Of a stretch of DNA of 23,363 bases, positions 1 to 8,283 are shown piece by piece. A program made the translations under genes and the position numbers. This DNA is from Gracilaria caudata (taxonomy: Eukaryota > Rhodophyta > Florideophyceae > Gracilariales > Gracilariaceae): NCBI GenBank assembly GCA_030374735.1, contig JASCIV010000350.1, positions 1 to 23,363 of the forward strand. The letters run 5' to 3'. The notes beneath the pieces were generated by a model. It saw only the letters and a list, made by a program, of their open reading frames with translations. It had not been told where the DNA came from and ran no database searches. Positions within the stretch are counted from its first letter, which is position 1. Each line of letters opens with the position of its first letter.

Positions 1-5
1 GGGGG

Positions 6-46
<41 letters not shown>
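1..46. repeat. Poly-G tract at window edge
   Basis: Five G, one C, then 40 uninterrupted G at 7-46. It lies about 115 bases upstream of the calmodulin start codon. A pure G run of this length at the edge of a sequence is often a sequencing or assembly artefact, but a genuine homopolymer cannot be excluded. No telomere-like unit is visible. Confidence 0.9.
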
Positions 47-47
<1 letters not shown>

Positions 48-162
48 GTGTCGCTGGCAGAGGGCGCTGCGGCGTGTGTAGATAGTCGGCGCGCGCAGTG
101 TTTTGGTTACTTTGTTTGACAGAGAGCGAGGCGTTTTTTTTTTTTGCGCTTTGTTTGTTGAA

Positions 163-936
163 ATGCCGCGCGCTTCGGTGGACTTTACGGAGGAGACGAT
201 CAAGGAGTTTCGGGAGGCGTTTGCGCTGTTCGACAAGGACGGGTAAGCGCGAGGCACGCCGTTGCGCCGCGCGGCGAGCGAGCGGTTTGTAAAAAGAGCG
301 CGGTGTACTGATTGTTGTGTGCGTGTGCGTGTGCGTTTTTGTGTTGCGTTGCAGAGATGGGAGCATTTCGGTGGCGGAGCTAGGCACGGTGATGCGCAAC
401 ATGGGACAGAACCCGACGGACGCGGAGCTGCAGCAGATGATTTCGGAGGTGGACGCGGACGGCAACGGGCTGATCGACTTTGCGGAGTTCGTGACGCTGA
501 TGGCCAGGAAAATGAACAACACGGACCGCGACGCGGAGATCCAGGAGGCGTTCAGCGTGTTCGACAAGGACGGCTCGGGCAAGATCTCCAGCGACGAGCT
601 GCGCCAGATCATGAAGAGCCTGGGCGAGGACCTCACGGACGAGGAGGTACGTTGCGCTGCTTTTTTGCTTTTGTTTTTGGTCTCTCTCTCACACACAGCC
701 GCTGACCGCGTTGTGTGCGCGCGCGCAGATTCAGCAGATGATCCGCGAGGCGGACACCAACGGCGACGGCGAGATTGGTACGTGTTTTGCGGCGCCGTTT
801 CTACCGCGTCATGGCGCGTTTGCCGCTTCGAGCTGTCGCCAACGAAAACGCTAACGAAAACGCCGCTCTCCCCCCCTCCCCCCCGCCTTGCTGGAGCGCA
901 ACAGATTACGACGAATTCGTGCGCATGCTGTCGTAG
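163..936 (+). CDS. CAM: Calmodulin (four exons)
   Basis: Ca2+ sensor that binds four calcium ions and regulates target enzymes in cytosol and nucleus. Exons are 163-242, 355-646, 729-777 and 905-936, giving 150 residues, close to the usual 149. All introns (112, 82 and 127 nt) begin GT and end AG, and the joined frame is open throughout. The four EF-hand loops are at about residues 24-35, 60-71, 97-108 and 133-144 (DKDGDGSISVAE, DADGNGLIDFAE, DKDGSGKISSDE, DTNGDGEIDYDE), each with acidic residues at loop positions 1 and 12. The central linker (MARKMNNTDRDAEIQEAF) is typical. The N-terminus (MPRASVDFTEE) is one residue longer than usual, and the protein ends MLS. Intron 1 interrupts the first loop, within the codon for Gly27. 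ATG 163 gives the full first EF-hand; only a T12 tract and about 160 bases of leader or promoter precede it. The GC-rich codon usage matches the next two genes. Confidence 0.97.
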
Positions 937-2011
937 CTGTGCGTGCGTGCGCACGTGTGTGACACCACGACGTGGACACGAGTGCCCGTCTCCAACTGAG
1001 AAGAGAGAGAAAAAAAAGAAACGTGCCCCTGCCTGTACCTGTATGATTCGTGAGCCGCGCGCACGGCGTGGCGGCGTGTTGACAGTTTGTCACGCGTGTC
1101 TTTATTTTTTTTGCAACTGCTTGCGTTTTCGGGGCAGGCGGCGTGCGTCACGCTGACGTGTGTGCTTTTGGGCGTGTAAGTTTGCGCTGCGGCAGCCACG
1201 CGTTGGCGCCGTTGCGCGGCGCGCGCGGCGCGCGTGTTTTTTGCTTTGTGGCGTTTCTTTTTTTGGCGGCGCTCGGCGCCACACGCGCAGTGAGCTTCGG
1301 TTGCGCTTGGCGTGTGTGTGTGTGAGTGTGTGTGTGTGCATATTATGTATGATAACGGAGATGCAGTATGTACCGGTAGCCACCACCAGTTTAGAAGTTG
1401 TACGTACTGCCTTTCTGCTGTCGAAAGAGAGGCGTGTGAGTTGCTCTTATCTGTTTTTTTGCTTTGGTGGCGTTGGGCGTCACAACGCGCGTTGTGACTG
1501 CGAGTTGTTGTTTTGTTTGCGTGCGTCCGCGAGCTTCGGAGCCGCGCGCAGCGCGCGCTTGACGTGTTGTCTGAGATCTCACAAGAGCCTTTGTTTTTTT
1601 AAGCGCTGTTTGCTGTTTGCCGTGCGTTGTTCGTTGTGCGCCAAACATCGCGCTGTCACTGTAACAAAAAAGGGTTCGGTGGTAAGCAAAACTTTTGAAC
1701 TGTTCCAAATCGGTGGCGCCAATTCCATCGCTCGCAAGTCTGCCTGCCCGCATCTCGCGACGCCGTCTCGCGCTTCCCATTTTCCGAATTGACCACGCCG
1801 CCACCATCGCCGCGGGGTTGCTGCCAATGCAGCCGCGATGGAAAACCTTCAGCCACAACGCGCGAGCACATCACGCGTCGCGGCGCGCGCTGTGTGGGCC
1901 GAATCATAAAAAGGGGCAAAAAAAGCACAGCGCCACCAATTTTTATAGCACGCGCGACACACATACAACAGCTGCTGCTACCGGCATTTGTTCAACCCTA
2001 ACTAGCTGTAG
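937..2011. other. Convergent intergenic region, calmodulin to MYB
   Basis: About 1.07 kb holding the 3' ends of two convergent genes. I see no further gene. It is rich in GCGC runs, T tracts and TG repeats. No AATAAA hexamer follows the calmodulin stop. Two stretches (about 1230-1310 and 1449-1565) share similar words in the same order, suggesting an old imperfect duplication. Several open frames cross here, but none has recognisable content. Confidence 0.7.
1312..1339. repeat. (GT)n microsatellite
   Basis: A GT dinucleotide tract of about 28 bases with one interruption (GA for GT near 1324), in the region downstream of calmodulin. Confidence 0.9.
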
Positions 2012-3808
2012 CTACTGGATCATACTCACCGCTGCCATATCCGAGCGCGCGTACGAGCCCCACCGCAACTGCGGCGTGTCCATCCCCCCCCCCTGCGTGC
2101 CCGCCGCGCAGTATCTCATACGTTTGCTCTCTCCGTGCATTGCCGCTTCCACCCGCCAGCGCTCATTCTCATCGCCGGGTCGTGTCCTCATTCCCAGCAC
2201 GTCTCCCTGCACGCGCTGCTCCTCCGCGCCCGTCTCGTTCAACAACTGCTGCACCGGCGCCACCGAGCCCAGCTTTTGCATCAGAAACTCGTAGTTGCCC
2301 ACGCGTCGTCGATGCATCTGCGAGCGTACCGCCTGCATCTCCTCCGTGTTGAGGTGGAAGTCATGAATCGAACGCTTCAGCTTTTGGGGCCGCGCCTGTC
2401 GCGCAAAGTACTTTTGCGCGTGCGATTGCACCTGCACGGGTGTTTTTGAGCCCACCAGAGTGGCGATCAGTTTCCAGTTGCCGCGCCCGTACCGATACAG
2501 ACCCTCCAGAAACAGGTAGTGTTCCTCCTTGGTCCAGCCGCGCTTGAAACGCTGCCGGGGAGGCGGTTGTGAACTGCACGACGACGCCTCGCCCGTGCTC
2601 AGCAACGTGCTGTCCGACGGCGTGGACAGCGTGCCCTGATCGCACCCGCTCCACGTCGAGGCGCTGTTCAACAGATGTGCGTTCACGGAGTTCAGCTCCG
2701 TCACAGCAATACGTTGCGTGTGAAACGGGCACTTTCCGAGCCGTTTACACGGTTGATCATGCTGATTCAACACGCCACAAATCACATGTCCCTTGTCGTT
2801 GTACACGCGCCCCTCTACCAACACACACCCCATTTGCAACAGCTTCGCCACATCGTACAGCACGCGCGCCGATGAGCGCGCGTGCTGCTCGTCGCGCGCC
2901 GAAGCGTCGCCGTTCGCGCTGCGCGTGGCGTTGGAGTGTGAGGGAGCAGCACACGGCGAGCTCGATTGCGTGCCGCCCACGGCGTGCAACGAGGGACTGC
3001 CGCCGACCACCGGTCGCAGCGACGAGCTGGGCTGGTAGCGCGAGCGCGCCGCGCCGTGCGCCGCCGCTGGCGGCAAGAACGGCGAGGACAACTCGCTGCC
3101 GACGCCGAACGACGCGGCGCGCACGCGCGATACTGGAATGCGCGGCGGCATGGGTGGCGGCGGCATGGGTGGCGGAGCCATGGAGGGCGGAGCCATGGAG
3201 GGCGGAGCCATGGAGGGCGGGACCATGGATGGTGGCGCCATGGATGGTGGCGCCATGGATGGCGGCGACAGGGATGGCGGCGACAGGGATGGTGGCGCCA
3301 GGGATGGCGGCGCCAGGGATGGTGGCGCCAGGGATGGTGGCGCCAGGGATGGCGAGGCCATGGACGATGGTGCCATTGACGACGGCGCCATTGATGGGGG
3401 AGGCATGGCCGGCGGTGGCGTAATTGGAGCTGCCATAGGTGGCGGCGGCCCGCGGGTCGGGTACAGCGGATGGACGGCGCCGTGCCCGCGCGGAAAGGGT
3501 TCGTTCTCGTGCTCGTGCTCGTGCTCGTGCACAAGCGGCGGCTGCTGCTGCGAAGCAGGCACGCGCTGCATCACGGCGTGATATCCCACCGCATGCGCGC
3601 GCTGCGGCAGCGCGTGCATCGGCATCGGCATCGGCATCGGCATCGACATCGGCATCGGCATCTGCGACGACGAGGAAGAAGGAGTGGCCGCGACGGCGGC
3701 GGCGGCGGCAGCGGCGATGGTAGGAGAAAACATACTGTGGTGTAGAGAGTAGTGTAAAGATAGCGCAGAAGAGAAGCAACTCGGATTGAGCAAGCGCCGC
3801 CCTCGCAT
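2012..3808 (-). CDS. SHAQKYF-type single-MYB regulator with SCA7-type zinc finger
   Basis: Likely nuclear DNA-binding regulator. The 598-residue frame has no intron. Residues 421-470 form one MYB repeat with regularly spaced Trp (GWTKEEH, GNWKLIA) ending in SHAQKYF (462-468), the mark of the CCA1/DIVARICATA-type 1R-MYB class. RSIHDF follows at 479-484, resembling the SIHD motif found after the MYB repeat in some plant and amoebal relatives. At C344, C354, C360 and H363 is a C-x9-C-x5-C-x2-H finger, the spacing of the SCA7/ATXN7 (SAGA subunit) zinc finger. The N-terminal 220 residues are low complexity: poly-Ala, Pro-Met repeats (50-64), a His-Glu run (94-101) and five-residue PPSMA/PPSLA repeats (about 136-217). 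ATG 3808 is the first in frame; Met26 (3733) is an alternative and would suit the TATA spacing better. Target genes cannot be told from sequence. Confidence 0.9.
   Translation of the reverse strand: MRGRRLLNPSCFSSALSLHYSLHHSMFSPTIAAAAAAAVAATPSSSSSQMPMPMSMPMPMPMPMHALPQRAHAVGYHAVMQRVPASQQQPPLVHEHEHEHENEPFPRGHGAVHPLYPTRGPPPPMAAPITPPPAMPPPSMAPSSMAPSSMASPSLAPPSLAPPSLAPPSLAPPSLSPPSLSPPSMAPPSMAPPSMVPPSMAPPSMAPPSMAPPPMPPPPMPPRIPVSRVRAASFGVGSELSSPFLPPAAAHGAARSRYQPSSSLRPVVGGSPSLHAVGGTQSSSPCAAPSHSNATRSANGDASARDEQHARSSARVLYDVAKLLQMGCVLVEGRVYNDKGHVICGVLNQHDQPCKRLGKCPFHTQRIAVTELNSVNAHLLNSASTWSGCDQGTLSTPSDSTLLSTGEASSCSSQPPPRQRFKRGWTKEEHYLFLEGLYRYGRGNWKLIATLVGSKTPVQVQSHAQKYFARQARPQKLKRSIHDFHLNTEEMQAVRSQMHRRRVGNYEFLMQKLGSVAPVQQLLNETGAEEQRVQGDVLGMRTRPGDENERWRVEAAMHGESKRMRYCAAGTQGGGMDTPQLRWGSYARSDMAAVSMIQ
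3155..3405. repeat. 15-bp minisatellite inside the MYB gene
   Basis: Imperfect tandem copies of a 15-base unit (plus strand close to GGATGGTGGCGCCAG), about 16 copies, encoding the PPSMA/PPSLA repeats on the minus strand. Because the unit is a multiple of three, gain or loss of copies keeps the reading frame. It also leaves an open frame on the plus strand, which is not a gene. Confidence 0.9.
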
Positions 3809-3843
3809 AGCAGTCGTGCGGCGTGGCCGGCGCGCGCGGCTCG

Positions 3844-3851
3844 TTTATATA
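3844..3851 (-). promoter_or_regulatory. TATA box of the MYB gene
   Basis: On the minus strand this reads TATATAAA, in otherwise GC-rich DNA. It lies 36 bases upstream of ATG 3808 and about 110 upstream of ATG 3733. A start site about 30 bases downstream would leave a leader of roughly 5-10 bases to the first ATG or about 85 bases to the second. Confidence 0.55.
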
Positions 3852-4210
3852 TGAAGCGCTGGCGACGCGCTCTCGCCGCGACGCGGATCGGCGGGCAGTG
3901 CGGCGCGCGTTTGAGCTGCGTCTCTCGCGCATGTGTGACCTTCGCGAGGTGCGCGCACCGTCACGCGCGCCGTCACGCGCGCCTTTTTGGCGCGTTTTTT
4001 TTTTTTCTTTTTTTCTCTGAGTGCACTCACACGCGCACGTCGCGCGCTTGTTGCCGGTGCAGCCGACTTGTCATGTCTCTCTTGTGTGCTCAAAAACGAC
4101 TCGTGCGGCGGCGGCTGCCGCCATCAAACACGCGCGTTGTGATCAGATCGAAAACGCGCACGCGCTCCGCGACACGCGCGCTTGCGATCTTCCGCGCGCG
4201 CACCGCGCAC

Positions 4211-4243
4211 CGCCAGCGGTCCGCCAGCGGTCCGCCAGCGGTA
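4211..4243. repeat. Three tandem 11-bp repeats
   Basis: Three head-to-tail copies of CGCCAGCGGTC (the last ends in A), just beyond the stop codon of the HCF173-like gene. Confidence 0.9.
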
Positions 4244-4262
4244 CCAACGTGGAGACGGCGTG

Positions 4263-5798
4263 CTACGTGTTGGGGCGCAGTCGCCCCAGCATGGAGCTCA
4301 CGTCCTCGCGCGGCAGCATCGCCGACGGCGCGTACATCGACTCGAACGCGTCGAACGTCACGTTGCACGCGCGCGGGTCCAGCAGCGAGCTGGCGCAGAT
4401 CTCGGCCACGTCTGCGCGGCTGATCGCGCCGCTCACGTCGCCGTCCTGCTCCAGCATGATCGCCTTGTTCCCGCCCGGCTGCTCCGTGAACGAGCCCGGC
4501 CTCACAATGCAGTACGTCAGCCCCGAGTTTCTCAGCCGCTTCTCCGCCAGGTACTTCCACGCCGTCACGTCGTCCGCCGCCGCCGCGCGCAGCGCGCGCT
4601 CGTCCAGCTCGGAGAAGTCGCGCGCCGTCACCGAAGAGCACGACACCAGCACAAAGTCCGGCTGTTCCTGCGTGCGGTAGATCTTCAGGTAATCCACGCC
4701 GAGGTAGAAGCGCCCGTCGTCCTTCTCGGGCGACACCACCGGCTTGCGGTACTGGATTGCGATTTGGCGGATATCGCCGCGATCCAACGCCGTCGCTTCT
4801 CGCCGTATACCGCCGTCACTCACGTCCACCGCGTAAAAGCTGGACAGAGCCACCCGCACCGACTGCCACTTGTTCTTGCTCGACTGCACCTCCGCCACGT
4901 ATTCGAAGCCCTCCTTCACGCTCTGCACCGTGCGAAGCACCAAAAAGTACGTCTTTCCGTCGCCGATGCAGCGCAGAATGAACCCGGAATACCCCCTCAG
5001 GTTGATGCGCGCTGGCACCGTGCGGATCTCCGCCAGCCCCGAGTACGTGCTGTACACATGCCCCATGAACGCCACCCGATTCGGGCCCGTGATTTGAAAG
5101 TTCACCCGCGGCGCCCTCGCCCCGTCCGCGCCTTCGGCAGGTACCACCCGTTTCCACTTGCTCAAATGCTCCTCGCTGCCAAAGTTGAACAACGTTCGTT
5201 TGGTCGCCTCAGAGCGCCCGTAATACTGCACTCTAGCGTCGTGAAACGCGCGAATCAGATTGCTTGTACCCTCATATTCCACTTTTTCCGCGTCTTCGCC
5301 TTCGCGAGCACCCACCGCACAAATCACCTTATCCACGTCTCCCGTCGCCTCTAACAACGAGTCATAATCCTCCAAACTTCCTTTCACAAAGCTCACGCCC
5401 GTTCCCAACAAGTCCAGCGTCGAACTGAACAAGTTCCTCACCAACACGCGCACCTTATACCCACGCAACACAAGTTTGCGAACAATGATGCGACCGGTTT
5501 CGCCGGTGGCGCCCACCACCAGCACCTCCGGTGGTTGATCCTCCTCCTCGAACAGCTGTGTGCGGTCCAGGTCGAACAGCTCGCCCGAACGATCGTCCGA
5601 CAAACCCGTGGCGCGACGAATGCCCGACAGAAAGTCGCGCGCGGCGGAGAACGGATTCTTCTGGGGCGGCGGCGGCGGTGGTGTGTCGGCGGAGGCTGTT
5701 ATGAGGGGGATGTGACGACGACCACAGCGGCTCACATCTTGACGGAGTGGAGTCGAGCGCACAGGCGAGCAAGTCGCGAAAGCGGACGCGGCGCGCAT
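4263..5798 (-). CDS. HCF173: HCF173-like plastid protein (atypical SDR with CIA30 insert)
   Basis: Predicted plastid protein of 511 residues. In plants HCF173 binds psbA mRNA and promotes synthesis of the photosystem II D1 protein; the same role here is inferred from architecture. Residues 1-45 are rich in Ser, Ala, Arg and Pro and poor in acids, fitting a transit peptide. A Rossmann fold starts at 91 with VLVVGATGETG (Gly96, Gly99, Gly102). A CIA30-like domain (about 203-378) splits the fold, beginning LFNFGSEEHLSKWKRV. The SDR fold resumes with FVLVSCSSV, a Y416-x3-K420 pair (YLAEK) and IVRPGSFTE. This split arrangement separates HCF173 from HCF244/Ycf39, which lacks the insert. ATG 5798 opens the frame and supplies the transit-like leader; no intron is seen. 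Codon use is GC-rich. A different CIA30/SDR paralogue is the main alternative. Confidence 0.88.
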   Translation of the reverse strand: MRAASAFATCSPVRSTPLRQDVSRCGRRHIPLITASADTPPPPPPQKNPFSAARDFLSGIRRATGLSDDRSGELFDLDRTQLFEEEDQPPEVLVVGATGETGRIIVRKLVLRGYKVRVLVRNLFSSTLDLLGTGVSFVKGSLEDYDSLLEATGDVDKVICAVGAREGEDAEKVEYEGTSNLIRAFHDARVQYYGRSEATKRTLFNFGSEEHLSKWKRVVPAEGADGARAPRVNFQITGPNRVAFMGHVYSTYSGLAEIRTVPARINLRGYSGFILRCIGDGKTYFLVLRTVQSVKEGFEYVAEVQSSKNKWQSVRVALSSFYAVDVSDGGIRREATALDRGDIRQIAIQYRKPVVSPEKDDGRFYLGVDYLKIYRTQEQPDFVLVSCSSVTARDFSELDERALRAAAADDVTAWKYLAEKRLRNSGLTYCIVRPGSFTEQPGGNKAIMLEQDGDVSGAISRADVAEICASSLLDPRACNVTFDAFESMYAPSAMLPREDVSSMLGRLRPNT

Positions 5799-6011
5799 GG
5801 AGCGTGCGGGGTTCTGGCGCTGCTGACTGGTGAACGCGTGTGGGCGCGAGTGTGGGCGTGTGCTGGATTGGATGGCGGGAAGGGAGGGTGCGAGCGCTTT
5901 GGCAAAATGGCGGGCGGCACAACGATGGGACCGTGAACTGCTCGCGAGGTGAATGTGTCAAGCGCGCGCATTGTACGGCTGCCGTTGCACGCCAGTGTGC
6001 AAATGGTAAAC

Positions 6012-6029
6012 AAAAAAAAAAAAAAAAAA
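6012..6029. repeat. A18 homopolymer
   Basis: Eighteen A between GGTAAAC and CAGCC. It is too isolated to call a retroposed poly-A tail, as no target-site duplication or upstream element is evident. Confidence 0.9.
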
Positions 6030-6096
6030 CAGCCACATGCGCTGCTCTCTGTAGGTCACAATTGATCTCCTGCAATCTCCAACTCGAGAACGCAGC

Positions 6097-6116
6097 TTCA
6101 TTCATTCATTCATTCT
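6097..6116. repeat. (TTCA)n microsatellite
   Basis: Four and a half tandem copies of TTCA followed by a pyrimidine-rich stretch. No gene is associated. Confidence 0.85.
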
Positions 6117-6582
6117 TCCTCTATGCATCTTGCCCGCTGCTCTTCTGCGCACTAAACTTCTGCTGTCTTGCTTCAGACTACCTCGCCAAGCGGCCGAAGT
6201 AGATAATACCCCGCGTGATCCTCTTAGCGCTCAAATTCGTCACGCATTTGTCTCGCTCCTCCGCTGGGACAAAGCTTTCATCGTTGGCATAAAGTTTCCT
6301 AGTTGCAGTTAGGTCTACTGCTCGTCATTGTATGCTATCTCTGCAACAGCGCAGCTCTTTTGGGATTGAGAGTACACTCGCATCCTGTACACAACAGTTA
6401 GATTGCTATCAAGGATACCCCTCCTATCTCTGCCAAGTTTTCGTCTAAAAATGCGCCTTTTGCTACATATATCAAATGAGTGCCATAGGGCGTTCATCTT
6501 GTTTGTTTTCTCTCTTTCACTTGCTGACATTGATTCGGCTTACTACTTCCTGTAATCCATGAAGCCTCGGTACAAAAGGCTG

Positions 6583-7318
6583 CTACTCACAGCAGATGCC
6601 CGTTAGCTGTTCTTCCTTTGCGGCTACCTGTGATTGCAAATCTATCAGCACCTCATCCTTCTTGAGAAGCAAGGCAGAAATGCCTACGATGGCCAAAACC
6701 ATTACCAACACCGCTGAAGCGATGAAAGTCTCATCCTTTTTGTCGATTTCGAATTCACATTCAGTCAACCTCGACCCCGAAAACGCACGCCTTCGCAACT
6801 CATACGGGTCCGAAATTGGGCTCAGACCCGCCTCAGGGTTTGCTACAGCTTTCAAGACACGTCTGGCAATTTCTTCCAAGAAGGGCCCTGTATCATCATA
6901 AAACACCTCTGTAGAATGAACATAATTTCGTAATCAGGGTCAGTTGCAAACCTTTCTGCTCTTCAGGAAATGGTGATGAGAAGAAAGTAAGATTCCGTTG
7001 TTTAACTGCTAGCATACACTGACCATCTTCGCATACCAGAGCTCCCCCCGCCCCAGAAAGAAACACTGGTTCCTCGAGCCAGGTGAATTGCAACTTGAAA
7101 GTGGGGGTCTCAGAGCAGCTGATAGAGTTTGAAATCCGGCTTACATTTCCTGCCAGCTGGACGAATAAACCGTTGTCGATGGAAGTGCATTGTGACTCAG
7201 CTATATCCGCTCTATTGTCTAAGTCTTGACGTCCCCTTACCCTGTTTAAAGCATCAAAAACGACACAGCTTTGTTGTTCCACAACTGGAGTCTGTATCGG
7301 GTCACTGATATTCGACAC
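6583..7318 (-). CDS. Single-pass membrane protein, 5' end unresolved
   Basis: Not recognised as a known family. Two minus-strand open frames join across a 43-nt intron (6909-6951, GTTTGC...TTCTACAG), reading ...PFPEEQK-E-VFYDDTGPF... in one frame. The upstream part has five Cys, two N-glycosylation sequons (NVS, NLT) and no long hydrophobic segment, so it looks extracytoplasmic. The downstream part has a charged stretch, one hydrophobic helix (ASAVLVMVLAIVGISALLL) and a short tail ending ICCE. With a signal peptide it would be a type I membrane protein. The frame at 7318 opens with GTG, and a TAG lies upstream with no ATG between, so the true start must lie in another exon. The long pyrimidine run at about 7325-7350 just before this frame looks like a splice-acceptor tract. 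One candidate first exon begins at ATG 7539 (MVTILLKSQFVSLIITVLL, hydrophobic and signal-like), but no good donor fits it. Confidence 0.6.
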
Positions 7319-8283
7319 AATAATTTCGAGAAGAAGAAGAAGAAGACAGAGAGCAGGGTGATGAGGCGAGCATGGTTTAAGTGGCTTCGGATTCTACCTT
7401 GTTTTCCTTTACGAAGATGTTGAATTTAAGAGAACGAACTTGCAGCCGTAAGAAATCGTTGTATCAAGAATTCAGAGAGGGACAGCAAGACAGTGATTAT
7501 CAAGCTCACGAACTGCGATTTGAGAAGAATTGTGACCATTTTGTTCAATATCATCAATCATTGTTCAATGTTCAATTCGTAGAGGGGAAGGGAAGCGAAT
7601 AAGATGCGTGAAACGCGATGAAAAGAATGAAATTCTCATTCTGACATGCTTTATGCTCGTTTTGATGAACAGATAAATGAAGATAGAGACTGGATGCTCC
7701 GAGGCATTGATGGGTCTACAGCAGTAGTTTGACAATGTCAGTCCTTGAAGTGTGGAACGCACGGATCCTGCGGAGGTCATGGTAGGGTGCGTCGCCATCG
7801 CTCAAACAGGCTGGAAAGATAATGTTAGGTGTAATACGTTCTTGTTGGACTATCGTTATGGAAGCTGCGGTATACGCTAGTATCGAAGACTGCCGCCCTT
7901 TTGCTCCCTCACAGCACCCCATGCTGAGAAGAAGGGATCTGTATTGTTGGAGCTTTGCTGTGATTAAGGATATGGGTTTTCTGAGAAACAAAAAGGAAAG
8001 TGAGAGTCATTGCCTCAATATCGGACCTACAATATGAGGTGTTTGAGATGATGCATATGTCATGGCAAGTATTGTATTTTTAAATACAATTAAACTCTCT
8101 CGCGCGAAATTACATCGATTTGGATGCTTTTCAAGTCAACGAATGTCGGCCATCGCACTCGTGTGGTCGATAGATACACATCGCCAAAGCGTTCGCGCTG
8201 CTGCTGGTGCGATCCTTCTTCCCCATCGCATTGAGCTCCGATTCGCACAACGTCGCGCGTTCCGTGCGTCCTTCCCAAGCGCC
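7319..8283. other. Divergent region, membrane protein to MPPA
   Basis: Likely contains the missing first exon or exons of the membrane-protein gene on the minus strand and the MPPA promoter on the plus strand. Short open frames on both strands begin with non-ATG codons or resemble nothing known. No TATA box convinces near the MPPA start. Confidence 0.5.

Larger units (their letters stand above)
3809..4262. other. Intergenic region, MYB promoter and HCF173-like 3' end
   Basis: Holds the MYB promoter (TATA above) and the 3' region of the upstream minus-strand gene. It contains a T12 tract (3995-4006), a short repeated CGTCACGCGCGC word near 3959-3980 and an 11-bp triplet repeat at 4211-4243. 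No gene is recognised. Confidence 0.65.
5799..6582. other. Intergenic region with composition change
   Basis: Promoter side of the HCF173-like gene and 3' side of the membrane-protein gene. The GC-rich DNA to the left gives way here to much more balanced composition. The region has an A18 tract and a TTCA repeat. The open frames here have no recognisable content. Confidence 0.65.

Noticed and set aside
317..1156. 279-codon plus frame through calmodulin
   Set aside because: Reads exon 2 and then intron sequence; the four-exon model with GT-AG junctions gives a complete calmodulin.
3138..3581. Gly/Met/Asp-repeat plus-strand frame
   Set aside because: It is the complement of the 15-bp minisatellite, whose unit length keeps every frame open; no independent start context or domain.
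2757..3932. 391-codon minus-strand frame overlapping the MYB gene
   Set aside because: A shifted frame of the same gene, kept open by repeats and GC-rich codons; it lacks the MYB and zinc-finger motifs.
4182..5354. 390-codon plus-strand frame opposite the HCF173-like gene
   Set aside because: Antisense shadow of a GC-rich coding region; the minus strand carries clear SDR and CIA30 motifs, while this frame is Arg/His-rich without any domain.
6012..6029. A18 tract as the tail of a retroposed copy
   Set aside because: No intron-less gene copy or LINE-like frame precedes it and no flanking target-site duplication was found.
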